A stretch of 64,000 bases of DNA from NCBI GenBank assembly GCA_012840075.1, contig DUMC01000112.1, forward strand, positions 1 to 64,000. The letters are read 5' to 3'. Position 1 is the first letter of the stretch. Every line of letters starts with the position of its first letter. A model generated the notes under the pieces. That model was not told the origin of the DNA and searched no databases. It saw nothing but the letters and a program-made list of their open reading frames with translations. Below are positions 36,621-45,076 of this stretch, piece after piece. A program made the position numbers and the translations under genes. Source of the stretch: Clostridiaceae bacterium. GTDB lineage: Bacteria > Bacillota > Clostridia > Acetivibrionales > DUMC01.

Positions 36621-38187
36621 ATGTACGAAAAAGTAAATTGTAAGTTGCCACTGGGGCAGGTATTAGCTGATGGATGGTTAAAAGTACAACTTGAAACACA
36701 GGCAAAAGGTCTTACTGGTAACATTGATGCAATTTGGGATGATCTTGGTCCAAATAGCGGATGGTTAGGTGGAACGGGAGAAAACTGGGAAAGAGGTCCT
36801 TATTATTGCGATGGTCTTGTTCCTCTTGCTTTTCTGTTGAAAGATGAAGAACTACTGGAAAAAGTAGAAAAGTGGATCGGATGGACACTTAAAAGTAAAA
36901 CCCCGGATGGTTTTTTCGGCCCTCAAAATAACCGGGACTGGTGGCCAAGGATGGTTATGTTAAAAGCGTTAATACAGTATTATGAAGCAAAACCAAACCC
37001 AGAAATTCTTCTTTTAATGAAGGACTATTTTACATATCAGCTTCATCACATTGATGAAAAGCCTTTGACAGATTGGGGCAAGTACAGAGCATCAGAAAAT
37101 ATTGACGCTGTTTTATGGCTTTACGAGAAAACCGGAGAACCGAATCTTTTAAGTTTAGCAGATAAACTATTTAAGCAATCCTTTAACTGGTCTGATTTTT
37201 TTAGGAATTTTCCATATAAGAAACCAATAGGGTATTACATGGACTGGCAAAAAGTACAAAATGCGAATCTTCCTGTTAATGAAAGAAGTATAGCTTTTCC
37301 TGATTATATGAAAAGTCATGTTGTTAATGTAGCAATGGCAGTAAAATATCCTGCTCTGGTGATGCGATTTTATGGTGACCAGGGACAAAAAGATATTTTA
37401 AAAAAGGGTCTTGAAGATTTATATAAATATCACGGTGTAGCAAATGGAATGTTTATTGGAGATGAGCACCTTAATGGCAATAGTCCGTCAAATGGAACTG
37501 AACTTTGTGCTGTGGTAGAACTAATGTTTAGCCTCCAAAAAGTTCTGGAAGTCATAAATGATGTTTTCTTTGCGGACCTATTGGAGAAAGTTGCTTATAA
37601 TGCTCTTCCTGCAACAATAGATAGAAAAAGACAAGGGAAAGACAAGGGGACGGTTCTTTTGTCTAAAAAAGACACAGGAAAAGACACAGGGACGGTTCTC
37701 TTGTCGAAAAGACACAGGGACGGTTCTCTTGTCTAAAGATGAGGGGAAGATTCCTTTGGCTAAAGATACAGAGACGGTTCTCTTGTCTAAAGATGAGGGA
37801 AAGGTTCCTTTATCTAAAGATACAGAGACGATTCTTTTGTGTAAAGATGAGGGAAAAGCTCCCTTATCTAAAGACACAGAAACGGTTCTCTTGCCTAATG
37901 GAAGACAAGGAGAAATACTTGTTAGACAAGAGAACCGTCCCCCTGTCTCTGATGAAGAAGAGCAGAATGAAAAGTTCAAGTTGTTTACAACAGAAAATAA
38001 AGCTGTTGAAATAGAGGTGCTGGCTGTACCTTGTGAGGAATGGAAATTGGTTCAAAACAGTGCTGATATTCCGCCAGCTAGTCCTGTTTATATTGATACG
38101 AATGAATGTATAAAATTGAGTTTAGTACCATATGGAACTACTATGTTGAGAGTTTCACAATTTCCGTGGGGGGTATCTAAACGCTGA
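36621..38187 (+). pseudogene. GH127/DUF1680-like glycosidase gene disrupted by a repeat array
   Basis: Residues 1-335 match the alpha-barrel half of GH127-type beta-L-arabinofuranosidase-like proteins (WDDLGPNSGWLGGTGENWERG, YYCDGLVPLAFLL, GEHLNG-type GDEHLNGNSPSNGTELC). After KVAYNALPATID the expected central part, which would carry the catalytic Cys/Glu cluster, is absent and replaced by about 310 bp of REP-like 27-bp repeats that read as KDTETVLLS units. A 40-base repeat unit then shifts frame, stopping the first frame at 37736. The second frame (from 37729) reads through more repeats into the true C-terminal end (EEWKLVQNSADIPPASPV...). AAAGGAGAG precedes the ATG. Activity is very unlikely. 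Confidence 0.85.
37641..37950. repeat. REP-like family A array of 27-bp units inside the GH127-like gene
   Basis: Nine or more copies of a unit with core GACGGTTCTCTTGTCTAAA run head to tail; from 37711 units are exactly 27 bp and alternate between a GACACAGRGACGGTTCTCTTG form and a GATGAGGGAAAGGTTCCTTTA form, a 54-bp higher-order repeat. The array closes with one inverted copy (AGAGAACCGTCCCCCTGTCTC, 37930-37950). Confidence 0.92.
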
Positions 38188-38462
38188 TACATGGTTTTTA
38201 CCGAATTAAGGTTGATAAATAAAATCTGATGAATTTGATAGGTGTTTTGATAAATATTTCAATTAGAAGTATTTAAGATGGAAAGATATAGTATAAATAT
38301 GTTATAATTTTTATGAGATGTTTAAATCCAAGACAAAGTAAAGTAGTAAGCTGCACTTTATATAGAATGGTATTAAATATGTGTGTAAGTAACCGATGAA
38401 TGAGATATAAAATATATTTGCAGCTAATTTTAACTATGATTTTTATAATAAATACCATGAAA
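38188..38462. other. Intergenic region, nothing recognised
   Basis: AT-rich sequence after the GH127-like remnant. Both strands were read; the short minus-strand frame here has no ribosome site or family resemblance. Confidence 0.5.
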
Positions 38463-38490
38463 TTGTTAATGCTAAATAATGTGGTATAAT
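38463..38490 (+). promoter_or_regulatory. Promoter for the ahcY transcript
   Basis: TTGTTA at 38463-38468 and TATAAT at 38485-38490 with a 16-base spacer; TGGTATAAT also gives a TG-type extension. Confidence 0.6.
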
Positions 38491-38504
38491 GCGATGTCGA
38501 TTAC

Positions 38505-38561
38505 GATTTTAACCTGAAAAATGTTATTATGTTTTCTTTTTTCACATATTAGGTTAAAATC
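38505..38561 (+). promoter_or_regulatory. Stable hairpin in the ahcY 5' leader
   Basis: GATTTTAACCT (38505-38515) pairs perfectly with AGGTTAAAATC (38551-38561), and the inner GAAAAA/TTTTTC extends the stem. It starts about 15 bases after the -10 box, so it would be at the 5' end of the message. It does not match the SAH or SAM riboswitch cores that I know. Confidence 0.5.
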
Positions 38562-38615
38562 CTGTTTTGGGAATTAATAACTTAATTAGAATAAAAATGG
38601 AGGAGAAATACCACT

Positions 38616-39875
38616 ATGCAATACGATATTAAAGATAAAACATTGGCATCCAAAGGTAGGTTGCGTATAGAATGGGCAGATCAGCAAATGCCGGTTTTAA
38701 GGCAGATAAGAAACAGATTTGCTAAAGAAAAGCCCCTTGCAAAAATAAAAATGTCTTGTTGCCTTCATGTTACCACCGAGACTGCCAATTTGGTGAGAAC
38801 TTTAAAAGAAGGCGGTGCAGATGTAGTTTTGTGTGCATCTAATCCTCTTTCAACCCAAGATGATGTAGCGGCTTCCCTAGTTATGGACTATGATATACCT
38901 GTATTTGCAATTAAAGGAGAGGACAGAGATACTTATTACAAACATTTAATAGCAGCTATAGAGCATGGACCTGATATAACCATGGATGATGGTGCTGACC
39001 TTGTGAGTTTATTGCATCAGTTATATAAGGAAAGCTACTTGAAGAAAATAATAGGGAGCACTGAGGAAACCACAACAGGAGTAATACGCCTAAAAAGCAT
39101 GGAAAAAGAAGGCACGCTTAGGATTCCTGTAATAGCGGTCAATGAGTCTGAAACAAAGCATCTTTTTGACAATAGGTATGGTACGGGTCAAAGCACAATT
39201 GATGGTTTGCTAAGAGCTACAAATATTTTGCTCTGCGGCAAAAATTTTGTTGTATGCGGATATGGATGGTGCGGTAAAGGTGTTGCCATGAGGGCTAAAG
39301 GAATGGGGGCAAATGTCATTGTAACGGAAGTCGATCCGATTAGGGCTATAGAAGCTGTGATGGACGGCTTTAGAGTAATGAAGCTTGAACAGGCAATGCC
39401 CATAGCTGATATAGTGATTACTGTAACAGGGGATCTCAATGTAGTTGACGAGCATCATTTGGAAAAAGCTAAGGATGGAGTTATAATTGCAAATTCCGGA
39501 CATTTTAACGACGAGATTAATATAGAAGCGTTGGAAAAGCTTTCAGTTTCCAAAAGGCAGGTAAGAGATTATGTAGTTGAATATGTGCTGGAAGATGATA
39601 GAAAAATATATTTGCTATCAGAAGGCAGACTTTTGAACTTGTCCGCGGCAGAAGGACATCCTGCTGCCGTAATGGATATGAGCTTTGCAAATCAAGCTCT
39701 TGCTGCTGAATATGTAGTAAAAAACCAAAGTAAGCTTGAAAATAAAGTTTATGTTCTACCTCACCAGATTGATAAAGAAATTGCCGCACTCAAGTTAAAA
39801 TCAATGGGCATTGAAATAGATAAACTTACTCCTGAGCAGGAGAAGTACCTGTCTTCATGGCAATTTGGAACGTAA
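38616..39875 (+). CDS. ahcY: S-adenosylhomocysteinase
   Basis: A 419-residue NAD-dependent enzyme that splits S-adenosylhomocysteine to adenosine and homocysteine, recycling the product of methyl transfers. Landmarks are [17 protein letters not shown], the substrate region [15 protein letters not shown]-type [13 protein letters not shown], the Rossmann motif [13 protein letters not shown], and [22 protein letters not shown], with a truncated C-terminal tail ending SSWQFGT as in many bacterial short forms. GGAGG precedes the ATG. It has its own promoter and leader hairpin, and its role fits the methyl/corrinoid genes elsewhere in the window. Confidence 0.96.
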   Translation: MQYDIKDKTLASKGRLRIEWADQQMPVLRQIRNRFAKEKPLAKIKMSCCLHVTTETANLVRTLKEGGADVVLCASNPLSTQDDVAASLVMDYDIPVFAIKGEDRDTYYKHLIAAIEHGPDITMDDGADLVSLLHQLYKESYLKKIIGSTEETTTGVIRLKSMEKEGTLRIPVIAVNESETKHLFDNRYGTGQSTIDGLLRATNILLCGKNFVVCGYGWCGKGVAMRAKGMGANVIVTEVDPIRAIEAVMDGFRVMKLEQAMPIADIVITVTGDLNVVDEHHLEKAKDGVIIANSGHFNDEINIEALEKLSVSKRQVRDYVVEYVLEDDRKIYLLSEGRLLNLSAAEGHPAAVMDMSFANQALAAEYVVKNQSKLENKVYVLPHQIDKEIAALKLKSMGIEIDKLTPEQEKYLSSWQFGT

Positions 39876-39915
39876 AATGTAAAATGTTAAAATAACAGGA
39901 AAAATTAATAAAATA

Positions 39916-39978
39916 GTGTCAGGCTTGAGTTATTTACGTACATAAGATAAATTATGGTAAATTATTCAAGCCTGACAC
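39916..39978. repeat. REP-like palindromic repeat, family B
   Basis: GTGTCAGGCTTGA (39916-39928) and its exact inverted copy TCAAGCCTGACAC (39966-39978) flank 37 AT-rich bases between convergent ahcY and the aminotransferase gene. A half copy (CAAGCCTGACCC) lies at 40082-40093, and the interval holds degenerate CCTCTATCYRA repeats. Confidence 0.85.
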
Positions 39979-40108
39979 CTCTAACTAACCTCTATCCAAC
40001 CTCTACTCTATCCAACCTCTATCTGACATCTTTATCTGACTCCTCTATCTGATACCTCTATTTTTGACTCCTTTATATTTACAAGCCTGACCCTTTTGCA
40101 ATGACCTT

Positions 40109-41275
40109 TTACAATGAAGCTTTTATTCTCTCAAGAGCTTCTTTAACTACTGATCTCGGAGTTGCGAAGTTGAATCTCAAAAAACCAAGACCGTTACTTC
40201 CAAATAACCTACCATCTTGCAGCTCGACTTTTGCTCTGAGAACGAAGTAATCACGCAGGTTTTCATGCTCTATTCCTAATTGTCTGCAATCAAGCCATCC
40301 AAGATAAGTGCCTTCAGGTTTGCTGAATTTGATCGCCGGGATATTTTCTCTTATATACATCTCCATCAAGTTCGCATTGCTTTCAAGGTATGGAAGGAGT
40401 TGATCTAACCATTCGGCACCATGGCGATATGCTATTTCGCTGGCTAGTATGCTGAATATATTATGTGTACCGTTTGCAGCCATTTTTATTAATGTCTTGT
40501 TATATTCATCGCGAAGTTTTTTGTTAGGAATAATTGCGGTGGAGATTCCGACTCCGGGAATGTTAAAAGTTTTCGTAGGAGAAATACAAGTAATTGAATT
40601 ATTAGCAATTTCTTCCGAGATTGAACTTAACGGAGTATGTTTTATTTTTGAATAAACAATATCAGAATGGATCTCATCAGAAACCATGAGTACATTATAT
40701 TTAATACATAGTTCACCTACTGTCTTAAGTTCTTCATAACTCCACACTCTTCCTACCGGATTGTGAGGACTACATAGAATAATCATTTTCACACCTGAAG
40801 AGAGCTGTTTTTCCAGTATGTCAAAATCAATGGTATATCGCCCGTCTTTATAAATTAACTGGTTTTCTATCAAATTTCTGTTGTTGTTTTTTATTATCGA
40901 AAAAAAGGGAGGATATACGGGCGTTTGAATAAGAATGCTGTCCTCAGGGTTTGTAAAAGTTACTATGGCTGTATTAAGTGCGAAAACAACTCCTGATGTA
41001 CAGATGAGCCACTCTCTTTTAATCTCCCAGTTATGACGGCTTTTAACCCAGTTTATTACCGCTTCATAATATGAATCAGGTATAAAAGCATACCCGAATA
41101 TGCCATGGTCAGCCCTGTCTTTAATAGCCTGTATAATTTCTATTGGAGATTTGAAATCCATATCAGCAGTTGACAAGGGCAACCCGTCTTTATCTTTCCA
41201 AAGTTTATTAACCAAATTCCACCTATGGGAATCAGTGTTTTTCCGATCAACTATTTCGTCAAAATTGTACCTCAA
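40109..41275 (-). CDS. MalY/PatB-type PLP C-S lyase / aminotransferase
   Basis: A 388-residue fold-type I PLP enzyme of the MalY/PatB branch: PLSTADMDFKSP, the GIFGYAFIPDSYYEAVINW stretch, TSGVVFALNTAIVTFTNPED, SPHNPVGRVWSYEEL, VSDEIHSDIVY, the PLP lysine in SPTKTFNIPG and the C-terminal FLRFNFATPR. Relatives cleave cystathionine or other C-S bonds to pyruvate, ammonia and thiol. The start is TTG at 41273-41275 with AGAGGTG upstream. Its place next to ahcY suggests work in sulfur amino-acid recycling, but that is inference; the two genes are convergent, not co-transcribed. Confidence 0.92.
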   Translation of the reverse strand: MRYNFDEIVDRKNTDSHRWNLVNKLWKDKDGLPLSTADMDFKSPIEIIQAIKDRADHGIFGYAFIPDSYYEAVINWVKSRHNWEIKREWLICTSGVVFALNTAIVTFTNPEDSILIQTPVYPPFFSIIKNNNRNLIENQLIYKDGRYTIDFDILEKQLSSGVKMIILCSPHNPVGRVWSYEELKTVGELCIKYNVLMVSDEIHSDIVYSKIKHTPLSSISEEIANNSITCISPTKTFNIPGVGISTAIIPNKKLRDEYNKTLIKMAANGTHNIFSILASEIAYRHGAEWLDQLLPYLESNANLMEMYIRENIPAIKFSKPEGTYLGWLDCRQLGIEHENLRDYFVLRAKVELQDGRLFGSNGLGFLRFNFATPRSVVKEALERIKASL

Positions 41276-41596
41276 ACTAAAATCACCTCTAATATGTTGT
41301 TTTTATTATCACATTTCGTATTTTTTTCAACCTTAATATTCATTGTTTAAATTCTTATTGGTATTTCCTGCTTTTTCATGCGGCATCTTAAATGTAGTAT
41401 TATTCTATCATATTTTCTACCAGATTTATGTTGAATTATTAATTTTTATAGTCTATAGTTATAATTAAGTAAAAGTTTATAAGTATTATTATAGGTATAA
41501 ATAAAGTTTAATCAAAGTTTTAAGCAAACATATAAACAAAGATATAAAAATAAGTATAATTATTTATAATTAAACACTTTTCCAGGAGGTATTGAT
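41276..41596. other. Divergent intergenic region
   Basis: AT-rich spacer between the TTG start of the minus-strand C-S lyase and the alcohol dehydrogenase. No gene, hairpin or clear promoter pair was identified. Confidence 0.4.
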
Positions 41597-42769
41597 ATGG
41601 TAAATTTTGATTTTATTAGTCCAACCAAAATTATTTTTGGAAAAGGAACCGAAGAACGTGTAGGTTCTGAAGTTGCAAGATATGCAAAAAAATGTCTCTT
41701 ACATTATGGCGGAGGAAGTATCAAAAAGACAGGACTTTATGATATAGTAGTTAATTCACTTAAAGAAGCCGGTGTTGAATTTATAGAATTGTCAGGTGTA
41801 GTTCCAAATCCTAGGTTGAGCCTAGTTAGAGAAGGAATAAAGATATGCAGGGAGAATGATATAAAGTTTGTGCTTGCCGTTGGAGGAGGAAGCGTAATAG
41901 ATTCTGCCAAGGCAATTTGTGTTGGAGTTCCTTATGATGGAGATGTATGGGATTTCTTCACAGGAAAAGCTGAACCTAAAGAGTGCCTCGACATTGGTAC
42001 TATTCTTACTCTTGCAGCCGCAGGAAGTGAAGCCAGCAACAGTTGTGTAATTACAAACGAGAATGGATGGTATAAACGAGGTCTAAATCATGATATTATC
42101 AGACCTAAATTTTCCATATTAAATCCTGAGTTAACTTTCACAGTATCACCTTATCAGACTGCATGTGGAATAGTTGATATAATGGCCCACATAATGGAGC
42201 GCTATTTTACCCACACAAGAAATGTGGAACTTACAGACAGGTTATGTGAAGCTACACTGAAAACAGTGATAAACAATGCGTATAAAGTATTAGCAAATCC
42301 TAAAGATTACGATGCGAGAGCAGAGATAATGTGGGCTGGTACATTAGCGCATAATGGATTACTAGGTACGGGAAGAATTGGAGATTGGGCGTCTCATCAG
42401 ATTGAACATGAATTAAGTGCTATATATGACATTGCACATGGAGCAGGTCTTGCCATAGTTTTTCCAGCATGGTGCAAATATGTATATAAAGCTAATATAA
42501 GTAGATTTGCCCAATTTGCTACAAGAGTCTGGAATGTAGATTATTCTTTTGAAAACCCTGAACAAACGGCATTAGAAGGTATAAACAGAATGGAAAAATT
42601 CTTCAAGGAAATAGGCATGCCTGTTACCTTGAAAGATGCAAATATTCCTGACGACAGACTTGAAGAAATGGCAAGTAAATGCAAGCTTCCCAACGGAGAT
42701 TCTGTAGGCCATATTGTAAAGCTCACTAGAGAAGATGTTTTGAATATTTATAAACTTGCCAGAGGTTAA
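41597..42769 (+). CDS. Iron-containing alcohol dehydrogenase (BdhA/YugJ-like)
   Basis: A 390-residue group III dehydrogenase that reduces aldehydes to alcohols with NAD(P)H. It has the family opening NFDFISPTKIIFGKGTEERVG, the dinucleotide loop AVGGGSVIDSAKAI, LTLAAAGSEASNSCVIT, and the metal ligands in GIVDIMAHIMERYF and SHQIEHELSAIYDIAHGAGLAIVFPAW. CAGGAGG precedes the ATG. Closest in pattern to NADPH-dependent butanol dehydrogenases, fitting a fermentative life. The last 20 bases of the gene are echoed once just after the stop (see findings). Confidence 0.94.
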   Translation: MVNFDFISPTKIIFGKGTEERVGSEVARYAKKCLLHYGGGSIKKTGLYDIVVNSLKEAGVEFIELSGVVPNPRLSLVREGIKICRENDIKFVLAVGGGSVIDSAKAICVGVPYDGDVWDFFTGKAEPKECLDIGTILTLAAAGSEASNSCVITNENGWYKRGLNHDIIRPKFSILNPELTFTVSPYQTACGIVDIMAHIMERYFTHTRNVELTDRLCEATLKTVINNAYKVLANPKDYDARAEIMWAGTLAHNGLLGTGRIGDWASHQIEHELSAIYDIAHGAGLAIVFPAWCKYVYKANISRFAQFATRVWNVDYSFENPEQTALEGINRMEKFFKEIGMPVTLKDANIPDDRLEEMASKCKLPNGDSVGHIVKLTREDVLNIYKLARG

Positions 42770-43026
42770 TGTTTATAAACTTGCCAGGGATTGACACATT
42801 TATACTTAAAATAATGATGGATCATGTATTTATAAAATATGCCGTAAAGAAGTAATAATTAAGTTTTATGGCAAATAGGTATATAGTGAGTTTGTGCATT
42901 TTAAAATTATAGAATCAAATGGAAACCAAGGTACAGTGATTAGAAAGTAAGTAAATAAAGTAAGTAAATAAAGTAAGTAAATTGAAAATAAAGAGCAGTG
43001 ATAAGAAGAGATAAGAGGATAAGAAT

Positions 43027-44799
43027 ATGAGCAAGGATATGAAAAAGCAGACATGCAAGGAACATGATAAATTACTGCGAAAATCGGTAGCTTTAACAAT
43101 TGAAAAATTGCTCGGAAAATCAGTGTATTTATTAATTTTGACGCTTGCCGCTTTGATTGCTTGGCAGGTTAGCGGTAGAATTTTTGCTTTTACAAGTTAT
43201 GCACAAGATATAAGTGAGTCGGGAAAGAAAAGCGCCGGTTTCAGATTTAACATGTCTTATATACATTTTAGTAATAAGAACGAATTTCTGGAATATGTAA
43301 ATAATACTAAGGATTCACTGAATGAAGTTGCTCCTAATTACTTCTACGTTGATAGACTCGGAAATCTGCAAATTTCTCATACAATAGATAAAAAGTTTAT
43401 TGAAGAGATGCATAGCAGAGGGATAAAAGTTGTACCATATCTCAGTAATGATTGGGATAGAAATGCAGGACGACTTGCCTTAAGAAAAAGGCACAAATTA
43501 GCTGAAGATATTGCAGAAGCAGTTGAAAAATATAATCTTGACGGCGTAAATGTGGATCTTGAAAACCTTACTGAGGAAGACAAAGATAGATACACTGATT
43601 TTGTAAGATTACTTAGAAGAAAATTACCTGCAGGAAAGACTGTTGCCGTTGCTGTTGCAAGCAATCCTAAAAGTGTTACAACAGGTTGGCATGGGTCTTA
43701 TGATTATGAAGGACTGGCCAGGTATTGTGATTATCTAATGCTTATGGCTTACGATGAACATTATGGCGGCGGTCCGGCAGGACCTGTAGCCAGCATAAAT
43801 TTTGTCGAGAAATCTATTGAATATGCACTAAAATATGTCCCAAAAGAAAAATTAGTCCTGGGAATACCCTTTTATGGAAGAATATGGAGGGTAGGCGGGG
43901 GGATCAGCGGCCGTGGAGTAAGCCTAAGACAAGTTCAAAGCCTTATATCAACTTATGGAGGAAAGGTGACATTCAACAAAGTATATCTTTCACCGAAAGC
44001 TACTATATCTATAAAGCCAAGTGATCCAAAACCTAGCATATATGGTGTTCAGCTGCAGGCAGGTACATATACTATCTGGTTTGAGAATGAAGAATCTATA
44101 AAATATAAATTAAGGCTTGTAGAAAAATATGATCTTAGAGGTACGGGAAGCTGGAGTTTGGGACAGGAAACCTCAAGTGTATGGAATTATTACAGCTTGT
44201 GGCTGAATGGACATTATTACGAAGATTTGGAAGGTCATTGGGCGACAAATCCAATAATATATTCACTAAACAAAGGGCTGATTACAACTAAAGAAGTAAA
44301 AGAAAAATCAATATTTGCACCGGATCAGCCTCTTACAAGAGCTGAAGCTGCCTACGCATTGGTGAGAGCACTAAATCTTGAAAAAGATAGGAGAAGCAAT
44401 AATAAAGTTACATTTACGGACATTGCTGACCACTGGGCAAAAGATGAGATAGAGATTGCTGCTCAGCATGGAATTATCACCGGACGCAAGGACGGAACTT
44501 TTGCTCCCAACGATCCGGTTTCGAGGGAAGAAATGTCAGTTATGTTGGACAGGTTATTTTCAATTAATCACAGAAACAATATTCTGGCCAGTAGAAGCAA
44601 CAGTATGGTGAGTGCATCCGGCATGGATATATCATATAAAGATGTAAACAGGGATTTATGCTCTTGGTCATATGATTCTATTATAAGGGTGTCACAGCAA
44701 GGGATTATTACCGGTACGCCTGATGGTTACTTTAAGCCGAAAGATAAAATAACCAGGGCTGAAGCAGCAGTTATGCTATATAGATTGCTCGAAGAATAG
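43027..44799 (+). CDS. GH18-like protein with three SLH domains (paralogue 1)
   Basis: A 590-residue exported protein. After a membrane/signal segment (residues about 31-55) comes a YaaH/SleL-type GH18 barrel with the catalytic strand DGVNVDLE (Asp172-Glu179; Asn175 replaces the usual middle Asp), MLMAYDEHYGGG, LVLGIPFYGRIWR and GTGSWSLGQETSSVWNYYSLW. Three SLH domains (about 395-590; DLEGHWA, DIADHWAKDEIEIAA, SYDSIIRVSQQG) anchor it to the cell wall. GH18s of this type cleave N-acetylglucosamine links in peptidoglycan or spore cortex. A near-identical layout follows at 45077-46771. Confidence 0.92.
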   Translation: MSKDMKKQTCKEHDKLLRKSVALTIEKLLGKSVYLLILTLAALIAWQVSGRIFAFTSYAQDISESGKKSAGFRFNMSYIHFSNKNEFLEYVNNTKDSLNEVAPNYFYVDRLGNLQISHTIDKKFIEEMHSRGIKVVPYLSNDWDRNAGRLALRKRHKLAEDIAEAVEKYNLDGVNVDLENLTEEDKDRYTDFVRLLRRKLPAGKTVAVAVASNPKSVTTGWHGSYDYEGLARYCDYLMLMAYDEHYGGGPAGPVASINFVEKSIEYALKYVPKEKLVLGIPFYGRIWRVGGGISGRGVSLRQVQSLISTYGGKVTFNKVYLSPKATISIKPSDPKPSIYGVQLQAGTYTIWFENEESIKYKLRLVEKYDLRGTGSWSLGQETSSVWNYYSLWLNGHYYEDLEGHWATNPIIYSLNKGLITTKEVKEKSIFAPDQPLTRAEAAYALVRALNLEKDRRSNNKVTFTDIADHWAKDEIEIAAQHGIITGRKDGTFAPNDPVSREEMSVMLDRLFSINHRNNILASRSNSMVSASGMDISYKDVNRDLCSWSYDSIIRVSQQGIITGTPDGYFKPKDKITRAEAAVMLYRLLEE

Positions 44800-44838
44800 T
44801 AATAAATTGCTCAAAGGAAAGTAATAGATTAGTCGATG

Positions 44839-45003
44839 AATAGTAATAGATTGAGTAATAGATTGAGTAATAGATTGCTTGAAAGATTGCTTGCAAAATA
44901 GTTTTATTAATATTGAAGGATAGTTTCATTAGAGAAGGGTAGTTTTATTAATATCGAAAGATAGTTTTATTAATACTGCAGAATAGTTTTGTTAATATTT
45001 TAG
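44839..45003. repeat. Two short tandem-repeat tracts between the GH18-SLH paralogues
   Basis: First, three to four copies of a 13-bp AGTAATAGATTGA-type unit (44839-44877). Then about five 19-22 bp units beginning ATAGTTTTATTAATAT (44898-45003). Both degenerate; the interval otherwise holds no gene. Confidence 0.75.
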
Positions 45004-45076
45004 CAGTTTACATAATTTGTGTGTTGTTTTTTTCTATTATATCCTGTAATCTCTTAAATAGGGGGTTACAGGTATT

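Noticed and set aside
37641-37950. Regularly spaced 27-bp repeats suggesting a CRISPR array
   Set aside because: Units are contiguous with no unique spacers, alternate between two diverged forms, lie inside a gene and share their core with dispersed palindromes. No cas gene is present.
37578-37979. Minus-strand 133-residue repetitive protein across the repeat array
   Set aside because: It is the complement of the palindromic repeat, which naturally opens several frames; no ribosome site or homology.
38273-38458. Minus-strand 61-residue frame before ahcY
   Set aside because: AT-rich chance frame without a ribosome site, overlapping the ahcY promoter region.
38463-38615. SAM or SAH riboswitch upstream of ahcY
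   Set aside because: Only a single hairpin with AT-rich inner stem; none of the conserved core segments of those riboswitches is present.
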